A stretch of 64,000 bases of DNA from Mesorhizobium sp. (GTDB lineage: Bacteria; Pseudomonadota; Alphaproteobacteria; Rhizobiales; Rhizobiaceae). The position numbers were made by a program, and so were the translations under genes. The notes beneath the pieces were generated by a model that did no database searches, was not told the DNA's origin, and saw only the letters and a list, made by a program, of their open reading frames with translations. Positions 41,681 to 50,480 of this stretch are shown here, one piece after another (the first letter of the stretch is position 1; the number at the start of each line of letters is the position of its first letter). The stretch covers positions 1-64,000 of the forward strand of contig SAQL01000001.1 in the NCBI GenBank assembly GCA_004020645.1. The letters run 5' to 3'.

Positions 41681-42058
41681 TTAGTCGGCCTTGGCGATGT
41701 GCCAGACGCCGCCGACGCCGTCTCCGGTCACATCGCCGGCCTTCTTGTCCTTGATGAATGTGTAGAGCGGCTTGCCTTCATAGGCCCACATTTTGGTGCC
41801 GTCGGTGCGGTCGACGATTGTCCATTCGCCCTCGGGCTTGGCGTCGGCCTCAGCCTTCAGCGGCGGCCAATTGGCGGCGCATTTGTCGTAGCAGTTCGAC
41901 TTGCCCATCTCGTCCTCGTCGTAGGTGTAAAGGGTCATGCCGTTGGCATCGGTGTATATCTTGGTGCCGCCGACATCGGCTTCTTTCCACGCTTCGGCGG
42001 CATATGAGGTGGCGGTGCCGAGCAAAAGCACCGCCAGCCCAACTGTGATCGATTTCAT
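41681..42058 (-). CDS. Secreted repeat protein (Lipoprotein_15 / COG4315 type)
   Basis: 125 residues: signal peptide 'MKSITVGLAVLLLGTATSYA', then two copies of the family repeat 'GMTLYTYDEDEMGKSNCYDKCAANWPPL' (split in the middle) and 'KMWAYEGKPLYTFIKDKKAGDVTGDGVGG', with 'WTIVDRTDGTKMWAY' between. The Cys pair in 'SNCYDKCAANWPP' is the family hallmark. Periplasmic protein of unknown role. It is divergent from ccdA. Confidence 0.85.
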   Translation of the reverse strand: MKSITVGLAVLLLGTATSYAAEAWKEADVGGTKIYTDANGMTLYTYDEDEMGKSNCYDKCAANWPPLKAEADAKPEGEWTIVDRTDGTKMWAYEGKPLYTFIKDKKAGDVTGDGVGGVWHIAKAD

Positions 42059-42231
42059 GACGCTCTCCCTGGTGTGATCGAGAAGCGCGCGAAAAGCCGC
42101 GGCCTCGTTGCATCAACGCGCTTGGCGTGTCGTTTCTTCCTCGATGCGAGGCGGCAACTTGCCACGCAATGGTGATTGGCGGACAAGCCCGCGCGCCGCT
42201 ATATCGGCGCCGATACAGTTGGAGTTCGGGA

Positions 42232-42978
42232 ATGGCATTGGATATCGGCTATGTCAGCGCAGTCGGGGCGGGGGCGATCTCGTTCCTGTCGCCTTGCGTG
42301 CTGCCGCTGGTGCCGCCCTATCTCTGCTACATGGCCGGCGTGTCGGTCGATGATTTCCGCGGCAATGCCGGCGTCACGGCCAAGGCCGATGCGCGCAGCG
42401 CGCTGCTTTACGCCTCGATCGCCTTCGTTCTCGGCTTCTCGACCGTCTTCGTGGCGTTGGGCGCCGGTGCCTCGACCATTGGCCGGCTGCTGCGCGTATG
42501 GCAGGAGCCGCTGGCGATGGCCGCCGGCGTGCTCATCATCCTGATGGGGCTGAATTTCCTCGGCATATTGCGCATTCCGCTGCTGTCGCGTGAGGCGCGC
42601 TTCCAGTCACAGGGCAAGCCGGCCAGTATCGTTGCCGCATACGTCATGGGACTGGCCTTCGCCTTCGGCTGGACACCCTGTATCGGACCGGTGCTGGGGC
42701 CGATCCTGACGCTTGCCGGCGGCCGCGAGACGGTGGGCGAGGGCGCGCTGCTGCTTGCCGCCTATTCGCTCGGCCTCGGCATACCATTCCTGATCGCGGC
42801 GCTGTTTTCCGGCGCCTTCATGCGCTTTCTCTCGAAATTCCGCGTCCACCTCGGCCGTGTCGAAAAGGCGATGGGCGCACTGCTGGTCGTCGCCGGCGTC
42901 TTTTTCCTGACCGGCGGCATGCAGGCCGCGTCCTACTGGCTGCTGGAGAACTTTCCGGTGCTGGGCCAGCTGGGTTAG
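42232..42978 (+). CDS. ccdA: Cytochrome c biogenesis thiol transporter CcdA
   Basis: 248 residues with six membrane helices and the two conserved Cys motifs: 'FLSPCVLPLVPPYLCYMAG' in helix 1 and 'FGWTPCIGPVLGPIL' in helix 4. It passes reducing power from cytoplasmic thioredoxin to the periplasm for cytochrome c maturation. ATG 42232 is the family start; upstream in-frame sequence is not family-like. Single gene, followed by glmU after 180 bases. Confidence 0.92.
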   Translation: MALDIGYVSAVGAGAISFLSPCVLPLVPPYLCYMAGVSVDDFRGNAGVTAKADARSALLYASIAFVLGFSTVFVALGAGASTIGRLLRVWQEPLAMAAGVLIILMGLNFLGILRIPLLSREARFQSQGKPASIVAAYVMGLAFAFGWTPCIGPVLGPILTLAGGRETVGEGALLLAAYSLGLGIPFLIAALFSGAFMRFLSKFRVHLGRVEKAMGALLVVAGVFFLTGGMQAASYWLLENFPVLGQLG

Positions 42979-43160
42979 CGTGCTGGCTGTTCAGAAGCCG
43001 AAGCACAGTACAGGATCGAACTGTGGACCCGCTGAATAAGAGTCAGCTGCTCCAGTCTCACCGGAATTTAACCGCATTGGTGCAGCATGGCGCCAATGCT
43101 AGTGAGATTCCGGGCTAGACATGCCTTGATTCCCAACCCTTTTCATATGGTTGCCATTCC

Positions 43161-44525
43161 ATGAGCCAGAGAACCTGCCTGTCCGTCATCCTCGCCGCCG
43201 GCGAAGGCACGCGCATGAAAAGCGCTGTGCCAAAAGTGCTGCACCCAATCGCCGGCCTGCCGATGGTCGCCCATGTCGTCAAGGCTGCGGAAGCCGCAGG
43301 CAGCGGTGATCTGGCGCTGGTGATCGGCCATGGCGCGGACGAGATGCGCAATGCCACGCAAAAGTTCGCGCCGAAGGCGGAGACCTTCGTCCAGGACAAG
43401 CGGCTCGGCACGGCACATGCTGTTCTGGCTGCTCGCGACGCGATATCAAAGGGTTACGATGACGTCCTGGTGATGTTCGGCGATACGCCGCTGATCGATC
43501 CGGAGGTGCTGACCGCTGCGCGCCTGAAGCTGGCCGAGGGCGCTGCCGTCGTTGTGGTCGGCTTCCGCACATCCAATCCTTCCGGCTATGGCCGGCTGAT
43601 CGAAAAGGACGGCAAGCTCATCGCCATCCGCGAGGAAAAGGACTGCACCGACGAGGAGAAGAAAATCACCTTCTGCAACGGCGGTCTGATGGCGGTTGCC
43701 GGTAAGCACGCGCTGACGCTGCTCGATCAAGTCGGCAACAACAACGCCAAGGGCGAATATTATCTCACCGACATCGTCGAGATCGCCGGCGGGCAGGGTT
43801 TTGACGTCGTTGCTGCAGAAGCCGGCTTCGAGAATGTGCTCGGCATCAACAACCGTGCCGAACTCGCCGCGGCGGAAGGCATCTGGCAGACGCGCCGGCG
43901 GCGCGAGGCCATGCTCTCCGGCGTCACATTGATCGCGCCGGAAACCGTGTTCTTTTCGCACGATACCGAGATCGGCGCCGATACGATCGTCGAACCCAAT
44001 GTCTGGTTCGGGCCCGGCGTGAAGATCGCGACGGGCGCCAAGATCCATGCCTTCAGCCATATTGAAGGCGCCACCATCGCCTCGAACTGCGATGTCGGTC
44101 CGTTCGCCCGGCTGCGCCCCGGCGCCGACCTCAAGCAAAAAGCCAAGGTCGGCAATTTCTGCGAGGTCAAGCAGGCGACGATCGAGGAGGGCGCCAAGGT
44201 CAATCACCTGACCTATATCGGCGATGCCCGCGTCGGCGCCGGCGCCAACATCGGCGCTGGAACCATCACCTGCAATTATGACGGCTACTCGAAGTTCTTC
44301 ACCGACATCGGCGAGGGCGCTTTCGTCGGCTCGAATTCCTCGCTGGTGGCGCCTGTTACAATCGGTAAGGGCGGCTACATCGCTTCGGGCAGCGTGATCA
44401 CCGAAAGCGTGCCCGACGATGCGCTGGCCTTCGGCCGCGCCCGCCAGAGGACGCTGGCCGGCAAGGGCAGGGAATTGCGCGAGCGTTTTGCTTCGGCTGC
44501 GGCGGCGAAGAAGGCCGGTGGATGA
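43161..44525 (+). CDS. glmU: Bifunctional GlmU: GlcN-1-P acetyltransferase / GlcNAc-1-P uridylyltransferase
   Basis: 454 residues. The N-terminal uridylyltransferase has '[20 protein letters not shown]' (split), '[13 protein letters not shown]' and '[13 protein letters not shown]'. The C-terminal left-handed beta-helix has '[19 protein letters not shown]', '[21 protein letters not shown]', '[20 protein letters not shown]' and '[21 protein letters not shown]'. It makes UDP-GlcNAc for peptidoglycan and lipid A. It is close to glmS, which supplies GlcN-6-P; a convergent gene lies between. Confidence 0.96.
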   Translation: MSQRTCLSVILAAGEGTRMKSAVPKVLHPIAGLPMVAHVVKAAEAAGSGDLALVIGHGADEMRNATQKFAPKAETFVQDKRLGTAHAVLAARDAISKGYDDVLVMFGDTPLIDPEVLTAARLKLAEGAAVVVVGFRTSNPSGYGRLIEKDGKLIAIREEKDCTDEEKKITFCNGGLMAVAGKHALTLLDQVGNNNAKGEYYLTDIVEIAGGQGFDVVAAEAGFENVLGINNRAELAAAEGIWQTRRRREAMLSGVTLIAPETVFFSHDTEIGADTIVEPNVWFGPGVKIATGAKIHAFSHIEGATIASNCDVGPFARLRPGADLKQKAKVGNFCEVKQATIEEGAKVNHLTYIGDARVGAGANIGAGTITCNYDGYSKFFTDIGEGAFVGSNSSLVAPVTIGKGGYIASGSVITESVPDDALAFGRARQRTLAGKGRELRERFASAAAAKKAGG

Positions 44526-44903
44526 TCATTCGGCGTTAGCCGGCAAAGTCGCATCTGTGCCGAAAGCAGCCGTCACCTCGATCACGCCGACAATTGCCCT
44601 GTTGAATTCGGGAAGGTCTTCGGCAGGAATCCAGTATTCCAGATGTGCCTTGCTGCCGGCATGTTCGACCTGGTACCGGTCGAGAAAGCTCTTCAAAACG
44701 TCAAACCGGGTAACGAAGCCCGAGCCGCTGGCCGGTACGTTCCAGTCACGCGCGATCTGCACGGCATAGGCTTCAGACAGAACGGGGTAGAAAATGGGTT
44801 GCTCGGGAAGGCGCGGCGGACGCATGCCCGACTTCTCGATCAGTTTCAGCTCTTTAGGCCCAACCGGACGCCAAAGCGTCACTGTGTCGATTCGTTTGTT
44901 CAT
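44526..44903 (-). CDS. Conserved protein related to 'ADP-ribosylation/crystallin J1' annotations
   Basis: 125 residues from 'MNKRIDTVTLWRPVGPKELK', with 'LIEKSGMRPPRLPEQPIFYP', 'EAYAVQIARDWN' and 'VEHAGSKAHLEYWIPAEDLPEFN' (split). This small family is common in proteobacteria and often carries the transferred name ADP-ribosylation/crystallin J1, although no ADP-ribosylhydrolase motifs are visible. Likely a small alpha/beta protein of unknown role. Its stop abuts the glmU stop with no gap (convergent). Start 44903 is preferred over 44939, which reads through non-family sequence. Confidence 0.65.
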   Translation of the reverse strand: MNKRIDTVTLWRPVGPKELKLIEKSGMRPPRLPEQPIFYPVLSEAYAVQIARDWNVPASGSGFVTRFDVLKSFLDRYQVEHAGSKAHLEYWIPAEDLPEFNRAIVGVIEVTAAFGTDATLPANAE

Positions 44904-45131
44904 GACCGCATCATATCGTTGATGGATTTCAGGAACCACCGAGGCGAGGTAGGATGCATGCTCGGAGAAACTGAGCGATTGCGGTAACCGGATTGCAAGA
45001 GCGCTCTGTCATGGTGCATCTGTGCAAGATCGTTCCGGCTGATACGGAACGAAACGCAATGTGATTTTCGCGGCAGCCCCGCCGTCCCTAAATGGCGCTG
45101 GGTTTCATGCCGGAATCGGGGGCAAACGTCT

Positions 45132-46955
45132 ATGTGCGGTATCGTCGGAATTGTCAGCCACTCGCCGGTCGCGCCACTTATCGTCGATGCGCTGAAAAGG
45201 CTCGAATATCGCGGCTATGATTCGGCCGGCGTCGCCACCGTCGAGCACGGCAAGCTTGCGCGCCGGCGCGCCGAGGGCAAGCTGATCAATCTCGAACGCC
45301 GGCTGAAGGACGAGCCGCTCGACGGCATGATCGGCATCGGCCACACGCGCTGGGCGACGCATGGTGTGCCCAATGAGACCAATGCGCATCCGCATTTTTC
45401 CGACGGCGTCGCCATCGTCCATAACGGCATCATCGAGAATTTCGCGGAATTGCGCGACGAGCTGATGCGCGACGGCTACACATTTTCATCGCAGACCGAC
45501 ACAGAGGTCGTCGCACATCTGGTGGGTCGCGAACTGGCCAGGGGCCTGAAGCCGGTCGAGGCCGCGCACCAGGCGCTGAAGCGGCTGGAAGGCGCCTTTG
45601 CGCTGGCCATCATGTTCAAGGGCGACGAGGATCTCATCGTCGGCGCGCGTAACGGCCCGCCGCTGGCCGTCGGCCATGGCGATGGCGAGATGTTCTTGGG
45701 CTCCGACGCCATCGCGCTTGCCCCCTTCACCAATTCGATCACCTATCTGGAAGACGGCGATTGGGCGGTGGTGCGCCGCAACGACGTCGCCATCTTCGAC
45801 ATGGACGGCAACAAGGTCGACCGCAAGCGCCAGCAGTCGCTCAGCACCAGCTTCATGGTCGACAAGGGCAACCGGCGCCATTTCATGGAGAAGGAAATCC
45901 ATGAACAGCCCGAGGTGATCTCGCACACGCTGGCGCATTATGTGGATTTCGTTGGCGGCGTCTCGAAGCCGCTCGACCTGCCGTTCGATTTCGCCAAAAT
46001 CGACCGGCTGGCGATTTCGGCCTGCGGCACTGCCTATCTGGCCGGCCTGATCAGCAAATACTGGTTCGAGCGCTATGCGCGGCTGCCGGTCGACATCGAT
46101 GTCGCTTCGGAATTCCGCTACCGCGAGATGCCGCTGTCGAAGACTGACGCCGCCTTCTTCATCTCGCAATCGGGCGAGACCGCCGATACGCTGGCCTCGC
46201 TGCGCTATTGCCGCAAGGCGGGCATGAAGATCGGCGCCGTCGTCAATGTCCGCGAATCGACGATGGCGCGCGAATCCGACGTTGTTCTGCCGACGCTGGC
46301 CGGGCCGGAGATCGGCGTCGCCTCGACCAAGGCCTTCACCTGTCAATTATCGGTGCTGGCCTCGCTTGCCGTGCGGGCCGGCATGGCGCGCGGAACCATT
46401 TCGCCGGAACAGGAAACGACGCTGGTCCGCCAACTGTCGGAAGCGCCGCGCTATGCCAACCAGGTCCTGAAGCTCGACGGCCAGATCGAAAAGGTCGCGC
46501 GCGACCTCGCCCACTACAAGAACGTGCTCTATCTCGGCCGCGACACCAATTTCCCGCTGGCCATGGAAGGCGCGCTGAAGCTCAAGGAAATCTCCTATAT
46601 CCATGCCGAGGGCTATGCTGCCGGCGAGCTGAAGCACGGACCGATCGCGCTGATCGACGAGAGCATGCCGGTGATCGTCATTGCCCCGCATGACCGCATT
46701 TTTGAAAAAACCGTGTCGAACATGCAGGAAGTGGCGGCGCGCGGCGGCAAGATCATCCTGATCACCGACAGCAAGGGTGCCGCGCACGCCACGGTGAAGA
46801 CGATGGAGACGATCGTGCTGCCGGACGTGCCGGAAATCATCTCGCCGATCATCTACGCGCTGCCGATCCAGATGCTGGCGTATTTCACCGCGGTGTTCAT
46901 GGGCACCGACGTCGACCAGCCGCGCAATCTGGCGAAATCGGTGACGGTGGAATAG
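45132..46955 (+). CDS. glmS: Glutamine--fructose-6-phosphate aminotransferase
   Basis: 607 residues. Cys2 of 'MCGIVGIVSHSPVAPLI' is the Ntn-amidotransferase nucleophile. 'GIGHTRWATHGVPNETNAHP' and 'SDGVAIVHNGIIENF' are the glutamine-site motifs. The synthase half has two SIS domains ('ISACGTAYLAGLISKYW', 'SQSGETADTLASLRYC', 'LGRDTNFPLAMEGALKLKE') and ends in the family C-terminus 'PRNLAKSVTVE'. It makes GlcN-6-P for the glmU pathway. No glmS-type ribozyme is seen in its leader, as expected for this group. Confidence 0.97.
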   Translation: MCGIVGIVSHSPVAPLIVDALKRLEYRGYDSAGVATVEHGKLARRRAEGKLINLERRLKDEPLDGMIGIGHTRWATHGVPNETNAHPHFSDGVAIVHNGIIENFAELRDELMRDGYTFSSQTDTEVVAHLVGRELARGLKPVEAAHQALKRLEGAFALAIMFKGDEDLIVGARNGPPLAVGHGDGEMFLGSDAIALAPFTNSITYLEDGDWAVVRRNDVAIFDMDGNKVDRKRQQSLSTSFMVDKGNRRHFMEKEIHEQPEVISHTLAHYVDFVGGVSKPLDLPFDFAKIDRLAISACGTAYLAGLISKYWFERYARLPVDIDVASEFRYREMPLSKTDAAFFISQSGETADTLASLRYCRKAGMKIGAVVNVRESTMARESDVVLPTLAGPEIGVASTKAFTCQLSVLASLAVRAGMARGTISPEQETTLVRQLSEAPRYANQVLKLDGQIEKVARDLAHYKNVLYLGRDTNFPLAMEGALKLKEISYIHAEGYAAGELKHGPIALIDESMPVIVIAPHDRIFEKTVSNMQEVAARGGKIILITDSKGAAHATVKTMETIVLPDVPEIISPIIYALPIQMLAYFTAVFMGTDVDQPRNLAKSVTVE

Positions 46956-47034
46956 CCGCGGTTTAAAAAATTCGCAGTTCCAAAGCCGAACGCGGTTCAT
47001 TAATGTCGCGCCGCAATCAGCGCTGCGGTGAACC

Positions 47035-47793
47035 ATGTCGGATGCTTCCAAGACCTCAGGCATGACCCGGCTGCGGAATTACTTCCTGACAGGCTTTGTC
47101 GTCTGCGCGCCGCTGGCGATCACCGCCTACATCGCCTGGTCGTTCATCGGCTGGGTCGATTCCTGGGTAAAGCCCTATATTCCGGCGCGCTACAACCCCG
47201 ATAGCTATCTGCCGGCGCCGGTTCCGGGTTTCGGGCTGATCGTCGCCTTGATCCTGATCACCCTGATCGGTTTCCTGACCGCCAATATCGTCGGCCGGGC
47301 CATCGTCTTGTTCGGCGAGCGGCTGCTCGGCCGCATGCCCCTGGTGCGCGGCATCTACGGCTCGCTGAAGCAGATCTTCGAGACCGTGCTGTCGAACAAG
47401 GGCGACATGTTTCGCCAGGTCGGGCTGGTCGAATACCCGCGCAAGGGCGTCTGGTCGCTGGTGTTCGTCGCAAGCGAGAAGGAGACCGAGATCAACCAGA
47501 AGCTCGACCAGGAAGACAACCCGCTGATCGCGGTGTTCATGCCGTGCACGCCCAACCCGACCACCGGCTTCCTGATGTATGTGCCGAAATCCGATATCGT
47601 GCTGCTCGACATGACGATCGAGGACGGCGCCAAGCTGATCGTTTCGGCCGGGCTGGTGGCGCCGGCGGTCAAGACGAAAATGGTGACGTTGAACGGCAAA
47701 CCGATCGGCGGTCAGATCGGCAATCCGCCGGTGGACGCCGGGCCTCAGCCGGCGCGCAAGAGCCGCACCGCCTCGTCGCGGCCGAACAAATAA
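47035..47793 (+). CDS. DUF502 family membrane protein
   Basis: 252 residues with two N-terminal membrane helices ('LTGFVVCAPLAITAYIAWSFI', 'PGFGLIVALILITLIGFLTANIVG') followed by a cytoplasmic beta-rich domain: 'RMPLVRGIYGSLKQIFETVL', 'RKGVWSLVFVASEKETE', 'VFMPCTPNPTTGFLMYVPKSD'. This is the DUF502 signature (also related to plant COV proteins). Function in bacteria unclear. Its 3' end overlaps the 3' end of recG by 49 bases. Confidence 0.88.
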   Translation: MSDASKTSGMTRLRNYFLTGFVVCAPLAITAYIAWSFIGWVDSWVKPYIPARYNPDSYLPAPVPGFGLIVALILITLIGFLTANIVGRAIVLFGERLLGRMPLVRGIYGSLKQIFETVLSNKGDMFRQVGLVEYPRKGVWSLVFVASEKETEINQKLDQEDNPLIAVFMPCTPNPTTGFLMYVPKSDIVLLDMTIEDGAKLIVSAGLVAPAVKTKMVTLNGKPIGGQIGNPPVDAGPQPARKSRTASSRPNK

Positions 47794-49853
47794 AGCAGCA
47801 TGCGAAGGGCGGCGCCGCGTTCGGATTGCAGCTCCGGATCGCGCGACAGGATCAGCCGCGCGTCGTCGCGGGCGGCTTCGAGCAGGTCGGCATGCGCCTC
47901 GATGCGCGCCACCTGGAAGCCCGGCGTGCCGGACTGGCGAGTGCCCAGCAGCTCGCCTTCACCGCGCAGCTTCAGGTCCTCCTCGGCGATGCGGAATCCG
48001 TCCTCGGTCTCGCGCATCACCGACAGCCGGCGCGTTGCGGTCTCGCCAAGCGGATCCTTGTAGAGCAGCACGCAAGAGGATGGTTTTTCGCCGCGACCGA
48101 CCCGGCCGCGCAACTGGTGCAGCTGGGCGAGGCCGAAGCGCTCGGCATGCTCGATGACCATGATCGTCGCATCCGGCACGTCGACGCCGACCTCGATGAC
48201 CGTGGTGGCGATCAGGATGCGTGTCTCACCGGCCTTGAAGGCGCGCATCGCCTCGTCCTTGTCGGCGCCTTTCATGCGGCCGTGCACCAGGCCGATCCGG
48301 TCGCCGAACAGCGGCTTGAGCGAGGCAAAACGGTCCTCCGCCGACATCAGCTTGATCTCCTCGGATTCCTCGACCAGCGGACAGATCCAATAGATCTTCT
48401 GGCCGTCGGCGACGGCGTCGCGCATGCGGCCGACCAGCTCGTCGAGCCGCTCGAGCGGCAGGGTGACGGTGCGGATCGGCTGACGACCAGCCGGCTTTTC
48501 GGTGAGCTTCGACACGTCCATGTCGCCGAAAGCGGTCAGCACCAGCGTGCGCGGGATCGGCGTCGCCGTCATCACCAGCATGTCGGGCGCGTCGCCCTTG
48601 GCGGTGATGGCGAGCCGCTGGTGGACGCCAAACCGGTGCTGCTCGTCGATGACGGCGAGGACGAGGTCGTGGAACGTCACCGTTTGCTGGAACAGCGCAT
48701 GGGTGCCGACGACGATGTCGATCTCGCCACTGGCCAGACCGGCCAGCGTCTCGGTGCGCTCGCGACCCTTTTCGCGGCCGGTGAGGATGGCGATGCGCAG
48801 GCCGGCTCGTTCCGCGAAGGGCGCAATCGTCGCAAGGTGCTGGCGCGCCAGGATTTCGGTCGGCGCCATCAACGCCGCTTGGCCGCCGGCCTCGACGGCG
48901 CGCGCCATGGCGAGCAGCGCGACAACCGTCTTGCCGGAACCGACATCACCCTGCAGCAGGCGCAGCATGCGTTCGGGGTCACCGAGATCGACATTGATTT
49001 CGGCAAGCGCCATTTCCTGCGAACTGGTCAGCGAATAGGGAAGCGCGGCGCGCAGCTTTTCGACGATGCGGCCGTCGCCGACCAGCGGCCGGCCGGACAG
49101 GCGGCGGACTTTTGCGCGCACCAGCGCCAGCGACACCTGGCCTGCCAGAAACTCGTCATAGGCGAGACGTCGCCAGGCCGTGCCGTCGATGGACACGTCG
49201 ATCGGGTCGGCGGGATTGTGGATGCGGGCGAGCGCGTCGCCGAAGGCAGGAAAGGTGCGGCGGCGCAGAAACTCACCCTTCTGCCATTCCGGCAGCACCG
49301 GCAAGCGAGCGAGCGCCTGGCCGATTGCCCGGCGCAGCACTTTTCCCGAAAGCCCGGCAGTGAGCGGATAGACCGGCTCGACCAGCGGCAGGTTTTCCGC
49401 TTCGCTGGCCAGCGCGATGTGGTCGGGATGAACCATAGTCGGGCGGCCGTTGAACCATTCCATGCGGCCGGAGACCACGACATGCTCGCCCACGGGCATC
49501 GCTTTTTCGAGATAGGCGGCGTGCGCATGGAAGAAGGTCAGCGCGATCTCGCCGGTATCGTCATGGGCGTAGACCCGGTACGGCACCGATCTGTTGCCGC
49601 GCGGCGGCGGCTGGTGACGGTCGATGCGCAGATCGAGGGTGACGATCGCGCCTTCGGCCGAACCGGCGATACCCGGCCGGTTGCGGCGGTCGATCACCGT
49701 GTGGGGCAGCACGAACAGAAGATCGCCGGCACGCGCCGTGCGGTCGCCGAGATCGGCCGGAACGACTTTCTCGATCAGTGCGCCAACCTTCGGCCCGACG
49801 CCGGCAAGCGAGGTGATCGGGACAAACAGCGGATCGAGGAGGGAAGGTCTCAT
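47745..49853 (-). CDS. recG: ATP-dependent DNA helicase RecG
   Basis: 702 residues: N-terminal wedge/OB domain, Walker A 'LLQGDVGSGKTVVALLAM', the helicase Asp-Glu box as 'VLAVIDEQHRFGVHQR', motif III 'VMTATPIPRTLVLT' and C-terminal motifs 'IEVGVDVPDATIMVIEHAER' and 'QLRGRVGRGEKPSSC' (split). It regresses stalled replication forks and processes Holliday junctions. It is divergent from sdhE-mfd, separated by an R1 repeat pair. Confidence 0.96.
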   Translation of the reverse strand: MRPSLLDPLFVPITSLAGVGPKVGALIEKVVPADLGDRTARAGDLLFVLPHTVIDRRNRPGIAGSAEGAIVTLDLRIDRHQPPPRGNRSVPYRVYAHDDTGEIALTFFHAHAAYLEKAMPVGEHVVVSGRMEWFNGRPTMVHPDHIALASEAENLPLVEPVYPLTAGLSGKVLRRAIGQALARLPVLPEWQKGEFLRRRTFPAFGDALARIHNPADPIDVSIDGTAWRRLAYDEFLAGQVSLALVRAKVRRLSGRPLVGDGRIVEKLRAALPYSLTSSQEMALAEINVDLGDPERMLRLLQGDVGSGKTVVALLAMARAVEAGGQAALMAPTEILARQHLATIAPFAERAGLRIAILTGREKGRERTETLAGLASGEIDIVVGTHALFQQTVTFHDLVLAVIDEQHRFGVHQRLAITAKGDAPDMLVMTATPIPRTLVLTAFGDMDVSKLTEKPAGRQPIRTVTLPLERLDELVGRMRDAVADGQKIYWICPLVEESEEIKLMSAEDRFASLKPLFGDRIGLVHGRMKGADKDEAMRAFKAGETRILIATTVIEVGVDVPDATIMVIEHAERFGLAQLHQLRGRVGRGEKPSSCVLLYKDPLGETATRRLSVMRETEDGFRIAEEDLKLRGEGELLGTRQSGTPGFQVARIEAHADLLEAARDDARLILSRDPELQSERGAALRMLLYLFGRDEAVRLLRAG

Positions 49854-49883
49854 TGGTGAGAGACCACCCGATGTCGGCGCTTA

Positions 49884-50051
49884 CCCCCCTCTGGCCTGCC
49901 CACTTTGCCACCACTTGGCATCTCCCCCTCAAGGGGGGAAATTGGCAGCTTTGGCTTCATCGCCCATCTTGCAGCGGTGGAGATTGACGAAACCAGGCGC
50001 GACAGCAAATCTCCCCCCTTGAGGGGGAGATGTCCGGCAGGACAGAGGGGG
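49884..50051. repeat. Palindromic repeat pair (family R1, copy e)
   Basis: Left arm 49884-49943 (inverted; its long second hairpin includes TGCCACCACTTGGCA) and right arm 50009-50051 with TGTCCGGCAGGACA. It fills the recG-sdhE divergent gap, so any promoter for either gene must lie inside or beside it. Confidence 0.8.
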
Positions 50052-50178
50052 GTGCCTGGGCTGATGTTGTCAGGAGTGTATGTCACACCGGGATGTTAGA
50101 CACCCACCGGACCGTTGCAAGGCTGACACCGCGCTCTATCCACGCTATATGCGCCGCTTCAGGCAAGGATGCTGGACA

Positions 50179-50466
50179 ATGACCGGAACGAGACGATCAA
50201 GCGAGGGGCTCGATGCCCGCCGCCGCAAGCTTCTGTTTCGGTCCTGGCATCGCGGCATGCGCGAAATGGACCTTATTCTCGGCAGTTTCGCCGACGCCGA
50301 GATCGGCGCCTTGACCGGCGACGAACTCGACCAATATGAGAGGCTCCTCGAAGTTGCCGACACCGAATTCCTGCCCGTGATCACCGGCGAACGCCCGATT
50401 CCGGCAAATATCGATTGTGCCGTCCTGCAAAAAATCCTGGCGTCGCGCCAGACGATGACATTCTGA
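50179..50466 (+). CDS. sdhE: Succinate dehydrogenase assembly factor SdhE (DUF339)
   Basis: 95 residues with the family core 'RRRKLLFRSWHRGMREMDLI', where the 'RGMREMD' segment is the flavinylation RGxxE motif region, followed by 'DELDQYERLLEVADTEFLPVI'. It helps attach FAD to SdhA. ATG 50179 is the family start. It lies just before mfd, which it probably shares a transcript with (14-base gap). Confidence 0.88.
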   Translation: MTGTRRSSEGLDARRRKLLFRSWHRGMREMDLILGSFADAEIGALTGDELDQYERLLEVADTEFLPVITGERPIPANIDCAVLQKILASRQTMTF

Positions 50467-50480
50467 ACGACGTGTAATCC

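Noticed and set aside
45000..45131. glmS ribozyme
   Set aside because: The conserved catalytic core is not present; the ribozyme is known mainly from Firmicutes-type genes.
47544..49859. 771-codon plus-strand frame opposite recG
   Set aside because: Antisense shadow; recG motifs on the other strand are complete.
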